Source of the DNA: Aliiroseovarius sediminis
GTDB lineage: Bacteria; Pseudomonadota; Alphaproteobacteria; Rhodobacterales; Rhodobacteraceae
Assembly (NCBI RefSeq): GCF_022678485.1
Contig: NZ_JALBYP010000018.1
Location: 365,797 to 429,796, forward strand
Reading direction: 5' to 3'
Length of the DNA stretch: 64,000 nt
The notes beneath the pieces are model-generated. The model did no database searches. It was given only the letters and a program-made list of their open reading frames with translations, and was not told the DNA's origin. Made by a program: the position numbers and the translations under genes. Within the stretch, counting starts at the first letter, position 1; each line of letters starts with the position of its first letter. Shown piece after piece: positions 49,616 to 58,625 of the stretch.

Positions 49616-50161
49616 ATGCTTATTGGTTACGCCAGAGTGTCCAGTCGTGGGCAATCCCTTGATCGTCAAATCGGCGCGTTGAATGCCGCCAGTGTCGATA
49701 AGATTTTCCGCGAGAAGGTATCAGGGAAATCCGTCAAGGGCAGGCCGCAGCTCGAACGTGCGATCGACGCTCTTGGGGCAGGGGACGTGTTTGTGATCGC
49801 AGAGTGGGACAGGGCCACGCGATCCATGATTGACGGCATCAACATCATTCAGCGGATTGCTGAGCGCGGGGCATATGTGAAAGTTCTCGATAAGCCCTGG
49901 CTCGACCTAACCACGCCGATGGGCAAGGGCATCCTCGCATTTCTTTCCGCCCTAGCTGAAGATGAGCGCGAACGGATCACGCGGAGAGCGAACGAGGGCC
50001 GTGCCGTCGCGGCGCGAAACGGCGTCCGATTTGGACGCAGGCCCAAACTATCAGATCATCAGCAGAAACTTGCCCGCGAGCGTATGGCGAACGGTGAAAC
50101 CTGTCGCGCTATCGCGCTGGATCTCGGTGTCGCGCACACGACGATTTCAAGGCTGCGTTGA
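49616..50161 (+). CDS. Serine recombinase (resolvase/invertase), TniR-like
   Basis: The 181-residue protein has the catalytic serine in GYARVSSRGQSLDRQ (Ser9), the EWDRATRSM block with active-site arginines, and a C-terminal helix-turn-helix (CRAIALDLGVAHTTISRLR). Resolvases of this length settle cointegrates of Tn3 and Tn5053-type transposons. It is 1.1 kb upstream of tniA and in the same direction; in Tn402/Tn5053 elements tniR usually lies downstream of tniQ, so it may belong to this transposon or to a neighbour. Confidence 0.9.
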   Translation: MLIGYARVSSRGQSLDRQIGALNAASVDKIFREKVSGKSVKGRPQLERAIDALGAGDVFVIAEWDRATRSMIDGINIIQRIAERGAYVKVLDKPWLDLTTPMGKGILAFLSALAEDERERITRRANEGRAVAARNGVRFGRRPKLSDHQQKLARERMANGETCRAIALDLGVAHTTISRLR

Positions 50162-50241
50162 TCTGCAATAGCGACATTCAACATGTGCCAGAGTAATACA
50201 TCACCGGAACACTGCTCGCAGCCAAGCAGAAAATCTCAATG

Positions 50242-50592
50242 TTATGGTCGCCAACTCTCGGCCGAGCGTTTGTACGCATCTGTTAGCTGAGCGGGCGATA
50301 GATTGTTTAAATGGCCTTCGTCAAAAACAACCACATCGAGTGAACGAAATTGATCGATGCTCATTCGCTCCTTGGCTTCGAGGATAAACGGATGTTCAAC
50401 CGCCAATGCGGCCAGCATGTTTCCCGTTTCGATGTGCGCAGTCAATTCTCGCTGTACCGCCTGAAAGCTTAACGTGCGGCCGCCAATGCCTGTGCAGGTG
50501 ATGAGAACGGGCGAGATAAAGCCCATGTCGCAAAGATCATTTGCGCCATTGACGTCTACACAACCATGAAGTTCGAGGTTCACCAGCGACAA
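50242..50592 (-). pseudogene. Helicase-like fragment
   Basis: The frame contains LDVVVFDEGHLNNLSPAQL, a Walker-B/DEAH-like motif, after about 90 residues with normal protein composition. Open sequence without an ATG continues upstream to a stop near 50649. No Walker A motif or C-terminal helicase domain is present. It reads opposite to the flanking transposon genes. It is most likely a remnant of a larger DEAD/DEAH-type protein, but an intact small gene with a TTG or GTG start cannot be excluded. Confidence 0.35.
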
Positions 50593-50752
50593 ACCGCGTT
50601 GTGGGGTGATGTATTCTGGGAAAGCCTCATCCTCTCTTCTGGTTCGTTAATTGAAGCCTGTACGTGGATCCCATGATACGCTTTCCTACTGGCTATTTTT
50701 CTTCGCTGAACGATCGAAGGTAGCTAGTAACGGTGTTACAACGTGAACCACG

Positions 50753-50785
50753 ATATTATAATATTGCTCCTATTATTCAATAATA
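50753..50785. promoter_or_regulatory. Two AT-rich palindromes upstream of the Ner-like regulator
   Basis: ATATTATAATAT (50753-50764) is a perfect 12-base palindrome, and TATTATT-C-AATAATA (50771-50785) a perfect 15-base one. They lie 64-96 bases before the regulator gene at 50849 in an otherwise gene-free 250-base stretch. They are reasonable operators for that regulator or part of the transposon end; neither is shown. Confidence 0.4.
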
Positions 50786-50848
50786 ACAAAGTGTTGACTC
50801 AAGTCCTCTGGCAGCTTTCACTCTGCACAGAAGCAATGAGAGTTCAAG

Positions 50849-51070
50849 ATGGTCAATGCATATTCCAAGCTGAAGGCGGACCTGAAATCCGCCGGTGTGA
50901 CGCTCAGATCCATCGCTCGTGATGTCGGAGTATCACATACTGCTGTCACAGATGTTGCTCGAGGGGCCCGTCGTTCAAGACGAATAGAACAGGCCATCGC
51001 CGACCGCTTGAACACGACACCTGAATTGCTTTGGCCTGATCGCTATGGGCAAGAGGGAGGTGCGACATGA
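50849..51070 (+). CDS. Ner/Nlp-like DNA-binding regulator (73 aa)
   Basis: The small basic protein has a helix-turn-helix (TLRSIARDVGVSHTAVTDVA) and the end NTTPELLWPDRY, which is typical of the Ner/Nlp/SfsB family (phage Mu Ner represses transposition genes). It lies 168 bases before tniA, in the same direction. A repressor of the transposition operon is the natural reading. Few Tn5053-type elements that I know carry one in this position. Confidence 0.75.
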   Translation: MVNAYSKLKADLKSAGVTLRSIARDVGVSHTAVTDVARGARRSRRIEQAIADRLNTTPELLWPDRYGQEGGAT

Positions 51071-51238
51071 CCTGGCCCTAAAAGAGCAAAAGCCTATGCG
51101 CTCCAACACATAGGCTTTCACGAGATCGAGTGACTCTTCAATCCAGTCACATCGATCATCTCCAATCAAAATTCAAAGTCAAGGCTGCCACTCGATATTT
51201 CGAGCCTGTTGAGGTGCCTTGCTGACAGGGAGACGATC

Positions 51239-52837
51239 ATGTCGAAGAACGACATTGCTCGCGATGAACGCGAGTGGGCGCGGGCGTTTGCGCTTCGCAA
51301 GGACCTTGCCCCATACATCCATACCGGTTTTCAGTCGAGCGCGGCTGTGAAGGATATCTGCAGGGCATACAAATTCTCACGAGCCACCGCTTATCGATTG
51401 CTTAATCAATTGCAATCCGATGACCGAGCAGCTGCATTGCGGCGCTCGAAACCCGGTCCCAAGATCATGAGCATCAGGCTCAATAGCGAGCAAGAGGAAG
51501 TTGTCGACAAACACCTTCGCAAAGAATTTCTCACTCGAAACAAAATCTCGCTGGCAAGGACTCTGAAAGGCATCAACGGTGAACTCGCGGCGCATGGCTA
51601 CCCAGAAATTTCAAAGACAGCATTGCTCAACAGGATCGATACGATCCCGGATAGGGTTTGCAAGCTAAAACGTCATGGCGGGAAGGCCGCACGGCAAGCC
51701 TACCAAATTGTCCGTGGTAGATATGTTGTGAAAGATCCGCTTGATGTTGTTCAGATTGATCACACTGTGCTGGACGTAATGGTTGTCGACCCAGACACAT
51801 GTGAATGCATAGGAAGGCCATATCTAACGGTTCTGCTGGATATCGCGACGAGGATGCCAACCGGAATATACCTATCGATGGAAGCGCCATCGGCTATCAA
51901 TCTCATGAAAGCCTTTCATCGGTCCGTTTTTCCTAAGGCAGAATACCTTGCTGAAATGGGTATTCCGTATGAATGGCCTGTTTATGGGCTGCCCCTCGTA
52001 ATCAGCAGCGACAACGGGATCGATCTCAAATCAAAAGCCTTTAACTTGGGGCTGGAACAGTACGGCGTTGAGCACATTTTTCGCCCCGTGGCACAACCTC
52101 ATTTAGGTGGACATGTTGAACGTTTCATCGGAACGATCCAAACCTTCGTTCACACCCTTCCCGGAACCACATTCTCAAACATCGAAAAAAAGGGAACCTA
52201 TCAGCCTGAAAAGCAAGCAACGCTCACCTTACATGATGTTGAGAAACTCTTGCTCGAATTCATTCTTCGTGACTATGTTCATGACAGAAAGCGCCGATTG
52301 CTAACTTCGCCAATGAACGCTTGGAACGTCAGATGGCGGGAGAGTAAGTCACGGCCGCATCTACCATCTGATCCGGATCGTTTCCGGCTTGACTTCTTGC
52401 CATTCGAAAACCGCAATATCCAACGGGAAGGGCTGGAACTATTCGGGATGTTTTATCGCTCAGAACACCTTCAGAAGATGAAAAACTGCGGCGTTCAAAA
52501 CATCACTGTCAAATATGATCCTACCGACATCCGCACAGTTCAATTCAGCGCAGATAATGAAACATACTACGAAGCGCGAGGTGAGCACTTTCCGCGCAAC
52601 CCGTTGTCGGTCGATGACTTCCAAGAACTGCGTAAAACACGCGAAGAACGGCTAAACGCCTCTCTGAGCGCTCCAGATCCTGCAGAAGCGCATGACTTCC
52701 GAAAACAAATCCTGGCTGACGCGCGCAAACGCAAGAAAGCTGCAACCCCGTCTAAATTGGGCTCCTTGCCGCAAGGTCGAGATATTCGCGATCTTGATGG
52801 ATTTCGGCATTACTCTGAGCGGGGGAAATTGTCGTGA
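51239..52837 (+). CDS. tniA: TniA/TnsB-like transposase (Mu/DDE family)
   Basis: The 532-residue DDE transposase cuts and joins transposon ends. An N-terminal helix-turn-helix part (VKDICRAYKFSRATAYRLL) precedes the catalytic core with Asp174 in VVQIDHTVLDV, Asp258 in VISSDNGID and Glu294 in GGHVERFIGTIQ. A Mu C-terminal beta-barrel domain (near 400-450) follows. The ATG at 51239 has AGGGAGA upstream. The stop overlaps the tniB GTG start by 4 bases. Confidence 0.92.
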   Translation: MSKNDIARDEREWARAFALRKDLAPYIHTGFQSSAAVKDICRAYKFSRATAYRLLNQLQSDDRAAALRRSKPGPKIMSIRLNSEQEEVVDKHLRKEFLTRNKISLARTLKGINGELAAHGYPEISKTALLNRIDTIPDRVCKLKRHGGKAARQAYQIVRGRYVVKDPLDVVQIDHTVLDVMVVDPDTCECIGRPYLTVLLDIATRMPTGIYLSMEAPSAINLMKAFHRSVFPKAEYLAEMGIPYEWPVYGLPLVISSDNGIDLKSKAFNLGLEQYGVEHIFRPVAQPHLGGHVERFIGTIQTFVHTLPGTTFSNIEKKGTYQPEKQATLTLHDVEKLLLEFILRDYVHDRKRRLLTSPMNAWNVRWRESKSRPHLPSDPDRFRLDFLPFENRNIQREGLELFGMFYRSEHLQKMKNCGVQNITVKYDPTDIRTVQFSADNETYYEARGEHFPRNPLSVDDFQELRKTREERLNASLSAPDPAEAHDFRKQILADARKRKKAATPSKLGSLPQGRDIRDLDGFRHYSERGKLS

Positions 52838-53703
52838 GCAGGATCCCAACGCAGCAGTTTCCCGATATGTCGAAGGCATCGGTCCCGGAGCGCATTCACT
52901 ACATTCGTGAGGGTGCCTATTTCGATACGTCGGCAAGGCGTGCGCTTCGAAACCGTCTCGACGAATTGGTTCAAGCGCCGTCTGATTGCGACAACAAGCT
53001 CGTGTTCATAACCGCGCCAGCGGGGATGGGCCTCACACGCATTCTAGAGGAGTTTGCAACACAGCACCCTCAGGTGACCAACGGGCGAAGCGGAAAACAG
53101 ATAGTCCCCGTCGTGAATGAGCTCATCCATCCGAGTGGTGACATCATCGACTATTGCGACGCGCTCCGCGCCAATCTTGATATCCCGGGATATGGCCCGC
53201 TCGTTCGCCAAACGTCATATTCAAAAACTCTCGAGCTTCTCGGCCATTTGGGTACACGTCTTGTTATCCTGGAGGATTTTCACCGTATCTACAGCTTCCA
53301 GAAAAGACAGAGGATTTCGTATCAAAACTACGTCCACTATCTCATGTCCAAATATGACATCCGGGTTGTCCTAACGGGAGCACCACGCATTTGGCGATGG
53401 GCCATGGAAGACGAGCAAATTCTTGGGCGATCTCTCCAGCTTAAGTATCGAGCGTGGACACCCGCAGAAGATGACTTCATCGAATTTCTAGAAGGGTTCG
53501 AGCGATGGTGCCCAGTCAAGGAGGAGGGGGGATTATCCAGTGACCCCAAGCTGAGAAGGGCCATCATCACGAAAACGCATGGCATCTGCAAAACCGTTAT
53601 GCAGGTTCTCACCGGCTTTGCAATCTATGCGATCGTGTCTGACAGGGAGCGTTTGGATCTCGACACCTGGTTAAAATATCGCGATCAGGACCTGCCGGTA
53701 TGA
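52834..53703 (+). CDS. tniB: TniB-like AAA+ protein with degenerate Walker A
   Basis: TniB-type proteins bind target DNA and activate the transposase in an ATP-dependent way. The 289-residue product aligns in layout: ITAPAGMGLTRILEEFA at residues 59-75 and RLVILEDFHRI at 142-152. The Walker A lysine is replaced by leucine (A-P-A-G-M-G-L-T, Leu67), and the usual D-E of Walker B is E-D. The frame is intact and coupled on both sides (GTG start inside tniA stop; stop inside the tniQ start), so the change is not a sign of decay. Whether it still uses ATP is open. Confidence 0.85.
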   Translation: MSRIPTQQFPDMSKASVPERIHYIREGAYFDTSARRALRNRLDELVQAPSDCDNKLVFITAPAGMGLTRILEEFATQHPQVTNGRSGKQIVPVVNELIHPSGDIIDYCDALRANLDIPGYGPLVRQTSYSKTLELLGHLGTRLVILEDFHRIYSFQKRQRISYQNYVHYLMSKYDIRVVLTGAPRIWRWAMEDEQILGRSLQLKYRAWTPAEDDFIEFLEGFERWCPVKEEGGLSSDPKLRRAIITKTHGICKTVMQVLTGFAIYAIVSDRERLDLDTWLKYRDQDLPV

Positions 53704-54746
53704 ATGTCACGCCATATGAAATGGAAAGCCTGACATCATTCGTAGGTCGCGCGGCGGCCATGAACTCCATGGATATCCGATCATACCTTCGATGCCTATT
53801 TCAACCAGACGACTACCAAAACGCGGTGAAACTGCCTGAGGATCTGGACGCGTTGGATCAGGGAGCGTTTCTTGTTGGCCTGAACGATGCATTGGACCCC
53901 ACAAAGCGAAGGCTGGAGTTGCTAACATTGCCAACTACCAAACCCGGCGTTCATACTAAGTGGCTGAGGCGGGCAGGGGGGTGCAATATGGGCGGCGATC
54001 ATTTCAGCAAGGATCCGTCCTTCGCATGGTGCCCGCGCTGTCTACTCATGGACCAACTCAACGGCCACGATCAGTTTCTGCGTTTGTCATGGCGGCTCAT
54101 CACTCGGACGTTCTGTTTGAGGCATAGAAGGCCGCTTACAACGCATTGCCTGGCTTGCAATGATCGCGAGGCAGGACCGACATTTGTGTTTGACGGCAGC
54201 AACGTCATACTCGCTTGTAGTACATGTGGTTCCCCGTATGGAACCCAACTCGGGCTCCCTGATATGTCAGCATCAACCACCATACAACTGCGCGACAACC
54301 GCCGTGTGCAGATTGCTTGGAACGGTGCGATCCAATTAGAAATGGAGCTTGAGAAGAGCCTGTCTGAACGGTCAAAAACCAAGAACAAGCGAGAATTTCA
54401 GAACTTTGCTCTGGCATTTGCGAATATCCTGATGAAAGCTAACCCGCACAGTCGCGCACCGATCGACCTCTTTTCGAGTGTCGCTTTCCCGGCGCGACCA
54501 AATCCACGCAATATTACATCGATGGATCGACCATACCGCGCATCTTCCGTGGCCGTACGCCGTAAGACACATGGCTTCATGGCAGCATTACTGAAGCGGC
54601 GCGTGAACCTGTTTTCAATCAAAGGCGTGCATGAGAAGCGATGGGGCAGGGACCCTACTATGCAGGAGCTCCGTTCCCAACTCGAACCAGAGCAAAACGA
54701 TGAACTCGATCAGCTATTGCTGATGTTCCCGGCTAAGTGGTTTTGA
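53700..54746 (+). CDS. tniQ: TniQ-family transposition protein
   Basis: The 348-residue protein has the TniQ/TnsD layout: an N-terminal ESLTSFVGRAA block, a zinc-binding pair of motifs (WCPRC, then FCLRHRRPLTTHCLAC) and ACSTCGSPYG. TniQ chooses or recruits target sites. It overlaps tniB by 4 bases. The C-terminus ends LLLMFPAKWF. It resembles the single-TniQ, Tn5053-like type; no CRISPR array or Cascade genes are present that would suggest RNA-guided targeting. Confidence 0.88.
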   Translation: MNVTPYEMESLTSFVGRAAAMNSMDIRSYLRCLFQPDDYQNAVKLPEDLDALDQGAFLVGLNDALDPTKRRLELLTLPTTKPGVHTKWLRRAGGCNMGGDHFSKDPSFAWCPRCLLMDQLNGHDQFLRLSWRLITRTFCLRHRRPLTTHCLACNDREAGPTFVFDGSNVILACSTCGSPYGTQLGLPDMSASTTIQLRDNRRVQIAWNGAIQLEMELEKSLSERSKTKNKREFQNFALAFANILMKANPHSRAPIDLFSSVAFPARPNPRNITSMDRPYRASSVAVRRKTHGFMAALLKRRVNLFSIKGVHEKRWGRDPTMQELRSQLEPEQNDELDQLLLMFPAKWF

Positions 54747-54926
54747 GGGTGGCGGAAACCGGACTTTAGCTGCGCGTGCGAAAAGCTTAAGTTCACGGTC
54801 ATAGAACCGGACATTCGACTCCTTTCTGTCCACAACTTCCCCCGGTGAAGGAATTCTCCCGATCCGTATGCAGGCTGTAGTGACGGCACCGTCGAATGCC
54901 TCATTTAGCGAGTACAGGGATATCAA
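54714..54926 (-). CDS. Possible small convergent gene after tniQ (70 aa)
   Basis: The minus-strand frame reads with normal protein composition: IRIGRIPSPGEVVDRKES and VRFYDRELKLFARAAK, ending RFPPPSKPLSREHQQ. It overlaps the tniQ 3' end by 33 bases and the first 31 bases of the membrane protein gene. The start would be TTG at 54926. I do not recognise it; composition is the only support. Confidence 0.3.
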   Translation of the reverse strand: MISLYSLNEAFDGAVTTACIRIGRIPSPGEVVDRKESNVRFYDRELKLFARAAKVRFPPPSKPLSREHQQ

Positions 54927-56260
54927 TAATCGAACAGTTTCTCACTTGGTTGCAGCAAGCCTTCAACAATCGTGAAATAGCCATTGGCCTGTGGATCATC
55001 CTTGGCTTCTCGTTTTGTCTAACTAGGGCCGACCTCCGAAGGAGTCTCTGGTGCGTCGCCAAGACGCTGATTGCCCCAAAGCTGTTGCTGTTCTTCGGCA
55101 TAGTTGCCCTCAATGTAGTTGCACTAAGCTGGCTGTTAGCAGGAGTCGGGTTGTGGTCAAAGACCCAGGTGCCACCCACTGTTTTGTGGTTTGCAATGGG
55201 CGGGTGCGTTTTTGCTGGTCGAGCGTTGCAATCGAAGGAAGATGATCAGTATTTTCGCGACCTGTTTCGGGGCAGTTTGAGGCTTGGCGGTATCTTTGAA
55301 TTTATCGTGGTTGCCTACACTTTCAGTCTGGCGACCGAGTTGGTCTTGACCCCTGTTCTCTTCTTCTTGGCAGCTACTCTGGCTTTCGCGGGCACGAAAC
55401 CAGAATACGCGAAAGCAAAGGTCCTGCTGGAGTTCAGCCTGGCTACCTTTGTCATTGTATTGGTCTACAACTCAGTGTCGTCGATTTGGTCACAGCCAGA
55501 TATGTTCTTCACGACTGATACGGTTCGCAATTTCGTTCTCCCGATCCTTCTGACCATCGGAAGCATACCAGTGTTCTATCTACTGTTTTGCTACTCGCAT
55601 ATTGAGCAAGCACGCATTCAGATCGATCAGAAGACGTTTCAGTCTGATGATCTCAAACAGTATGCACGTAGACGCTTCTTTCTGATATTTCCGCTACGAC
55701 CTTGGCTTTTGAGGCGGGCAACACGTCAATTCCGTATCCTCCCTGCGAAAACCAAAACAGATGTGGACCGGATCATTTCCGATATCCTCAACTACGAACG
55801 AAACGAGGAAGCCCCTCCAGCCGTGGACCCGACACAAGGTTGGAGTCCTTTCGAAGCCAGAGACTTCCTCAAAGAGCAGGGATTGAGAACAAACGACTAC
55901 CACAAAGGTGACGACGAATATTGGGCTAGTTCAAATTATGTCGAGCTCGATAGCCATATTCTTCCGAACAAGGCTGTCTTCTACATCGAAGGACTAGAAG
56001 ACATTGTCACCACACTCAAGCTAACGGGGAAGTTCATGGATGACTTCGACAGCGGAGAAGCAATCCAGAAGCTGAGAGTGATCGGCGCTTTGCTTTGCGA
56101 AAAAGCGATCGGATATGGGGACATCGCAATTGATTCACTCATTCCAAATTCCCAAGTATTCGAAAACGAGATGATCATCGATGGCGCTACGATAAGAGCT
56201 TGGGGTAAGAGGTATCCGAGCGACAGAGGCTTTGAAGTTTTCCTGGCCTTATCCCGTTGA
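54896..56260 (+). CDS. Polytopic membrane protein of unknown family (454 aa), first cargo gene
   Basis: Six or seven hydrophobic segments lie at about residues 26-42, 62-84, 96-110, 131-147, 150-166, 177-193 and 212-233, followed by a 220-residue soluble part that should face the cytoplasm. That part contains a basic stretch (RRRFFLIFPLRPWLLRRATR) and GWSPFEARDFLKEQGL. I recognise no family. The start has no clear ribosome site and may be later. It is read with the KAP gene 77 bases downstream; a membrane sensor or effector is plausible but unproven. Confidence 0.8.
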   Translation: MPHLASTGISIIEQFLTWLQQAFNNREIAIGLWIILGFSFCLTRADLRRSLWCVAKTLIAPKLLLFFGIVALNVVALSWLLAGVGLWSKTQVPPTVLWFAMGGCVFAGRALQSKEDDQYFRDLFRGSLRLGGIFEFIVVAYTFSLATELVLTPVLFFLAATLAFAGTKPEYAKAKVLLEFSLATFVIVLVYNSVSSIWSQPDMFFTTDTVRNFVLPILLTIGSIPVFYLLFCYSHIEQARIQIDQKTFQSDDLKQYARRRFFLIFPLRPWLLRRATRQFRILPAKTKTDVDRIISDILNYERNEEAPPAVDPTQGWSPFEARDFLKEQGLRTNDYHKGDDEYWASSNYVELDSHILPNKAVFYIEGLEDIVTTLKLTGKFMDDFDSGEAIQKLRVIGALLCEKAIGYGDIAIDSLIPNSQVFENEMIIDGATIRAWGKRYPSDRGFEVFLALSR

Positions 56261-56337
56261 GGGGCTTCGAAAGCAGAACGCCCAGCCACTTAGATAAGGA
56301 TGCCGATCTTTTTCGGGCCAAACACATGAGGTGAGTA

Positions 56338-58512
56338 ATGAGTAACTTTGATGATGTTCCCATCGCTTTGCCCGATGAGGATCGATTTGGATTTGATCCC
56401 TTCGCGACGGCGATCAGCGATTGCATTCGTAGCATCGACAGCCCGCTCGGAAGTGTAGTGGCGATTTATGGTCCATGGGGTTCTGGCAAAAGCAGCGTTA
56501 TCAACCTTGTTCGGCACCATCTTTCTAATGATGCACCCGATCTCGATGTGATTAGCTTTCCGGCGTGGATGTATCGAACCGAAGATGCGTTGGCCGTAGG
56601 GTTCTTCAAGGAACTCTACGCTGGACTCTCGCCCGTCCTTTCGGACCAGACAAAGGCCGCTGGAGCCCTCCGCAAATTGGGGGCCAACCTTGCAGGCGCA
56701 AGCGGTCTTGCAGGTATGGCTGTAGGCTTGTTTGCAGGATCATTGGGAGAGAAGGCAACGACCGCAACCCTGGACGCACTAGGCGGCTTCATCGAGCAGG
56801 GCGAAACGGCAGAGGACCTACAGGCGATTCTTGCAGACGCTCTTCGTGAAGCAGGGAAGAAGTTCCTTGTAGTCATTGACGATCTGGACCGTCTTTCACC
56901 GGAGGAGGCTCTGGTCATCTTCCGGTTGGTCAAATCTGTAGGACGGCTTCCAAACGTGATGTATCTCTTGGCCTATGATCGAGAGACCACTGAGCAGGCC
57001 GTCGCACGTCGGTTTCCGTCTGAAGGTGCACATTACCTTGAGAAGATCATCCAAGCGGGATTCGAGCTTCCTCAACCCGATCAATCACATCTGAACATTA
57101 TGATGGGTGAGGTGCTGGATGGTCTGGCGGCTGATCTACTTGACATTGATCCGGTCGAATTTGGCAATTTATTTCATTCTATCGTGGTGCCGGAGCTGAA
57201 AACGCCACGGGATGTCTTGCGACTGGCGAACACGCTTTCGATTACAATGACTCCCATCAAGTCGGATGTCTTTTTTGCCGATTTTGTGAGTCTTGAAACT
57301 CTGCGCGTGTTCCGGCCAGCGGTCTATAGGGCCATACGGCAGAACAAATCAGCCATCCTGAACGCAGGTCAGAACGATAGGTACGACCAGCGTGATGCCC
57401 GTTCTGTCCAATACACATCGATGCTTCTGGGGAGTGAACCCGAGGAAGATCATGGACAACTTCGGGAAGCCCTTATGAGACTGTTCCCTCAGTTGCAGAA
57501 TGTCTTCGCAAACACCATTCACTCAGGGACAAGGGAATGGGCTCGTCAAAGGCGAGTTTGTTCAAACGAACACTTTGACACCTATTTCCGATTTTCAGTC
57601 TCAACGAAGACCATACCGAAGGCAGAACTCGACTATCTCCTCGATGCGTCGAGGACGGTTGAAGAGATCCAAGACCGTGTTCGGGACGCGATAGAAATCA
57701 CTCAGGCTGAAGGGCGAACCAAAGCCTCCTATATCCTTGATGAATTGACGGCCCACGGACCCAACATCCCCTTTGAACACGGGGAGAAGGTGTTGACCGC
57801 ATTGTTTGGCATAGCCGACGAACTGTTCTTGGAACAAGATGAGGGGCGCGGTCTCGCATCATTCGGTGACAACAGACTAAGACTGCATTGGTTGTTGCGA
57901 TCCATACTCAGGGATCGAACTACACTTGAGGAACGTTCTGAGATTCTCGCAAGGGCTGTTACGGCCGCGACCCTGCAATGGCACTTCGATTTCAGTAATG
58001 CGGCTTGGGAGGACTACCACCCAAGTAGTCCTGACCGCGATCCTTCTTCAGAAGCGGAAACGCTCACGACTGAGGTGGTGGCCGAACAGCTTCTAGGACG
58101 ATCGCTCGAACTGCTTCGTGCCACCGCTGCAAACGATACCATGCTATCTACAAAGAACCCTGCCCGCCTTCTCTTTGGTTGGGACAGATTGCAGCCAGAT
58201 GGGGCTGGTGAGGTCATAGCCTACACCACTCAGGCTTTGGAGGACGACACAAAGCTCTACCAACTTGCTTCGGCATTCTTGGGGAAATCCTACAGTCATG
58301 GCATGGGAGGCTTCGGTGGCGAACCTGGCGATCTTGTGCAACGGGAGAATGACCGTGCACAAGTTAACGGAATTGATCGACTGCTAGATGTGGACGAGTT
58401 CCGACGGCGTTTGAATGAAGCTTTGCAAAGTGAAGCTCTCGACGACCGACAAAAGTCTACTATCAGTCGGTTTTTGGCTGCATGGGAACGACGGGACGCT
58501 GGTGAAGATTAA
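56338..58512 (+). CDS. KAP-family P-loop NTPase (724 aa), second cargo gene
   Basis: Walker A is GPWGSGKSS at residues 45-53. The KAP-specific hydrophobic insert (LAGASGLAGMAVGLFAGSLG, about 119-137) lies between Walker A and Walker B, and Walker B is FLVVIDDLDRLSPEEAL at 176-192. These features define KAP NTPases, which are often membrane-associated. The bacterial example PifA of plasmid F excludes phage T7. The long C-terminal part is mostly helical, without a recognised domain. A strong GAGGTGA ribosome site precedes the ATG. It follows the membrane protein by 77 bases and precedes the STAND gene by 113, with unified direction. Confidence 0.88.
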   Translation: MSNFDDVPIALPDEDRFGFDPFATAISDCIRSIDSPLGSVVAIYGPWGSGKSSVINLVRHHLSNDAPDLDVISFPAWMYRTEDALAVGFFKELYAGLSPVLSDQTKAAGALRKLGANLAGASGLAGMAVGLFAGSLGEKATTATLDALGGFIEQGETAEDLQAILADALREAGKKFLVVIDDLDRLSPEEALVIFRLVKSVGRLPNVMYLLAYDRETTEQAVARRFPSEGAHYLEKIIQAGFELPQPDQSHLNIMMGEVLDGLAADLLDIDPVEFGNLFHSIVVPELKTPRDVLRLANTLSITMTPIKSDVFFADFVSLETLRVFRPAVYRAIRQNKSAILNAGQNDRYDQRDARSVQYTSMLLGSEPEEDHGQLREALMRLFPQLQNVFANTIHSGTREWARQRRVCSNEHFDTYFRFSVSTKTIPKAELDYLLDASRTVEEIQDRVRDAIEITQAEGRTKASYILDELTAHGPNIPFEHGEKVLTALFGIADELFLEQDEGRGLASFGDNRLRLHWLLRSILRDRTTLEERSEILARAVTAATLQWHFDFSNAAWEDYHPSSPDRDPSSEAETLTTEVVAEQLLGRSLELLRATAANDTMLSTKNPARLLFGWDRLQPDGAGEVIAYTTQALEDDTKLYQLASAFLGKSYSHGMGGFGGEPGDLVQRENDRAQVNGIDRLLDVDEFRRRLNEALQSEALDDRQKSTISRFLAAWERRDAGED

Positions 58513-58625
58513 TGATCCTCGGCTCGATTTGAGGCGATGTTCGATTCGCGCACACGTCACGCGCTGCCCTAGATGTTGAGGGTCGCACATGCTACACCAG
58601 CAACTTGTTGTATTCAGGTGGTGAG

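Noticed and set aside
50650..50800. TGT-starting left end of the tni transposon (candidates at 50660, 50733 and 50792)
   Set aside because: None showed inverted similarity to the candidate right end or tandem binding repeats.
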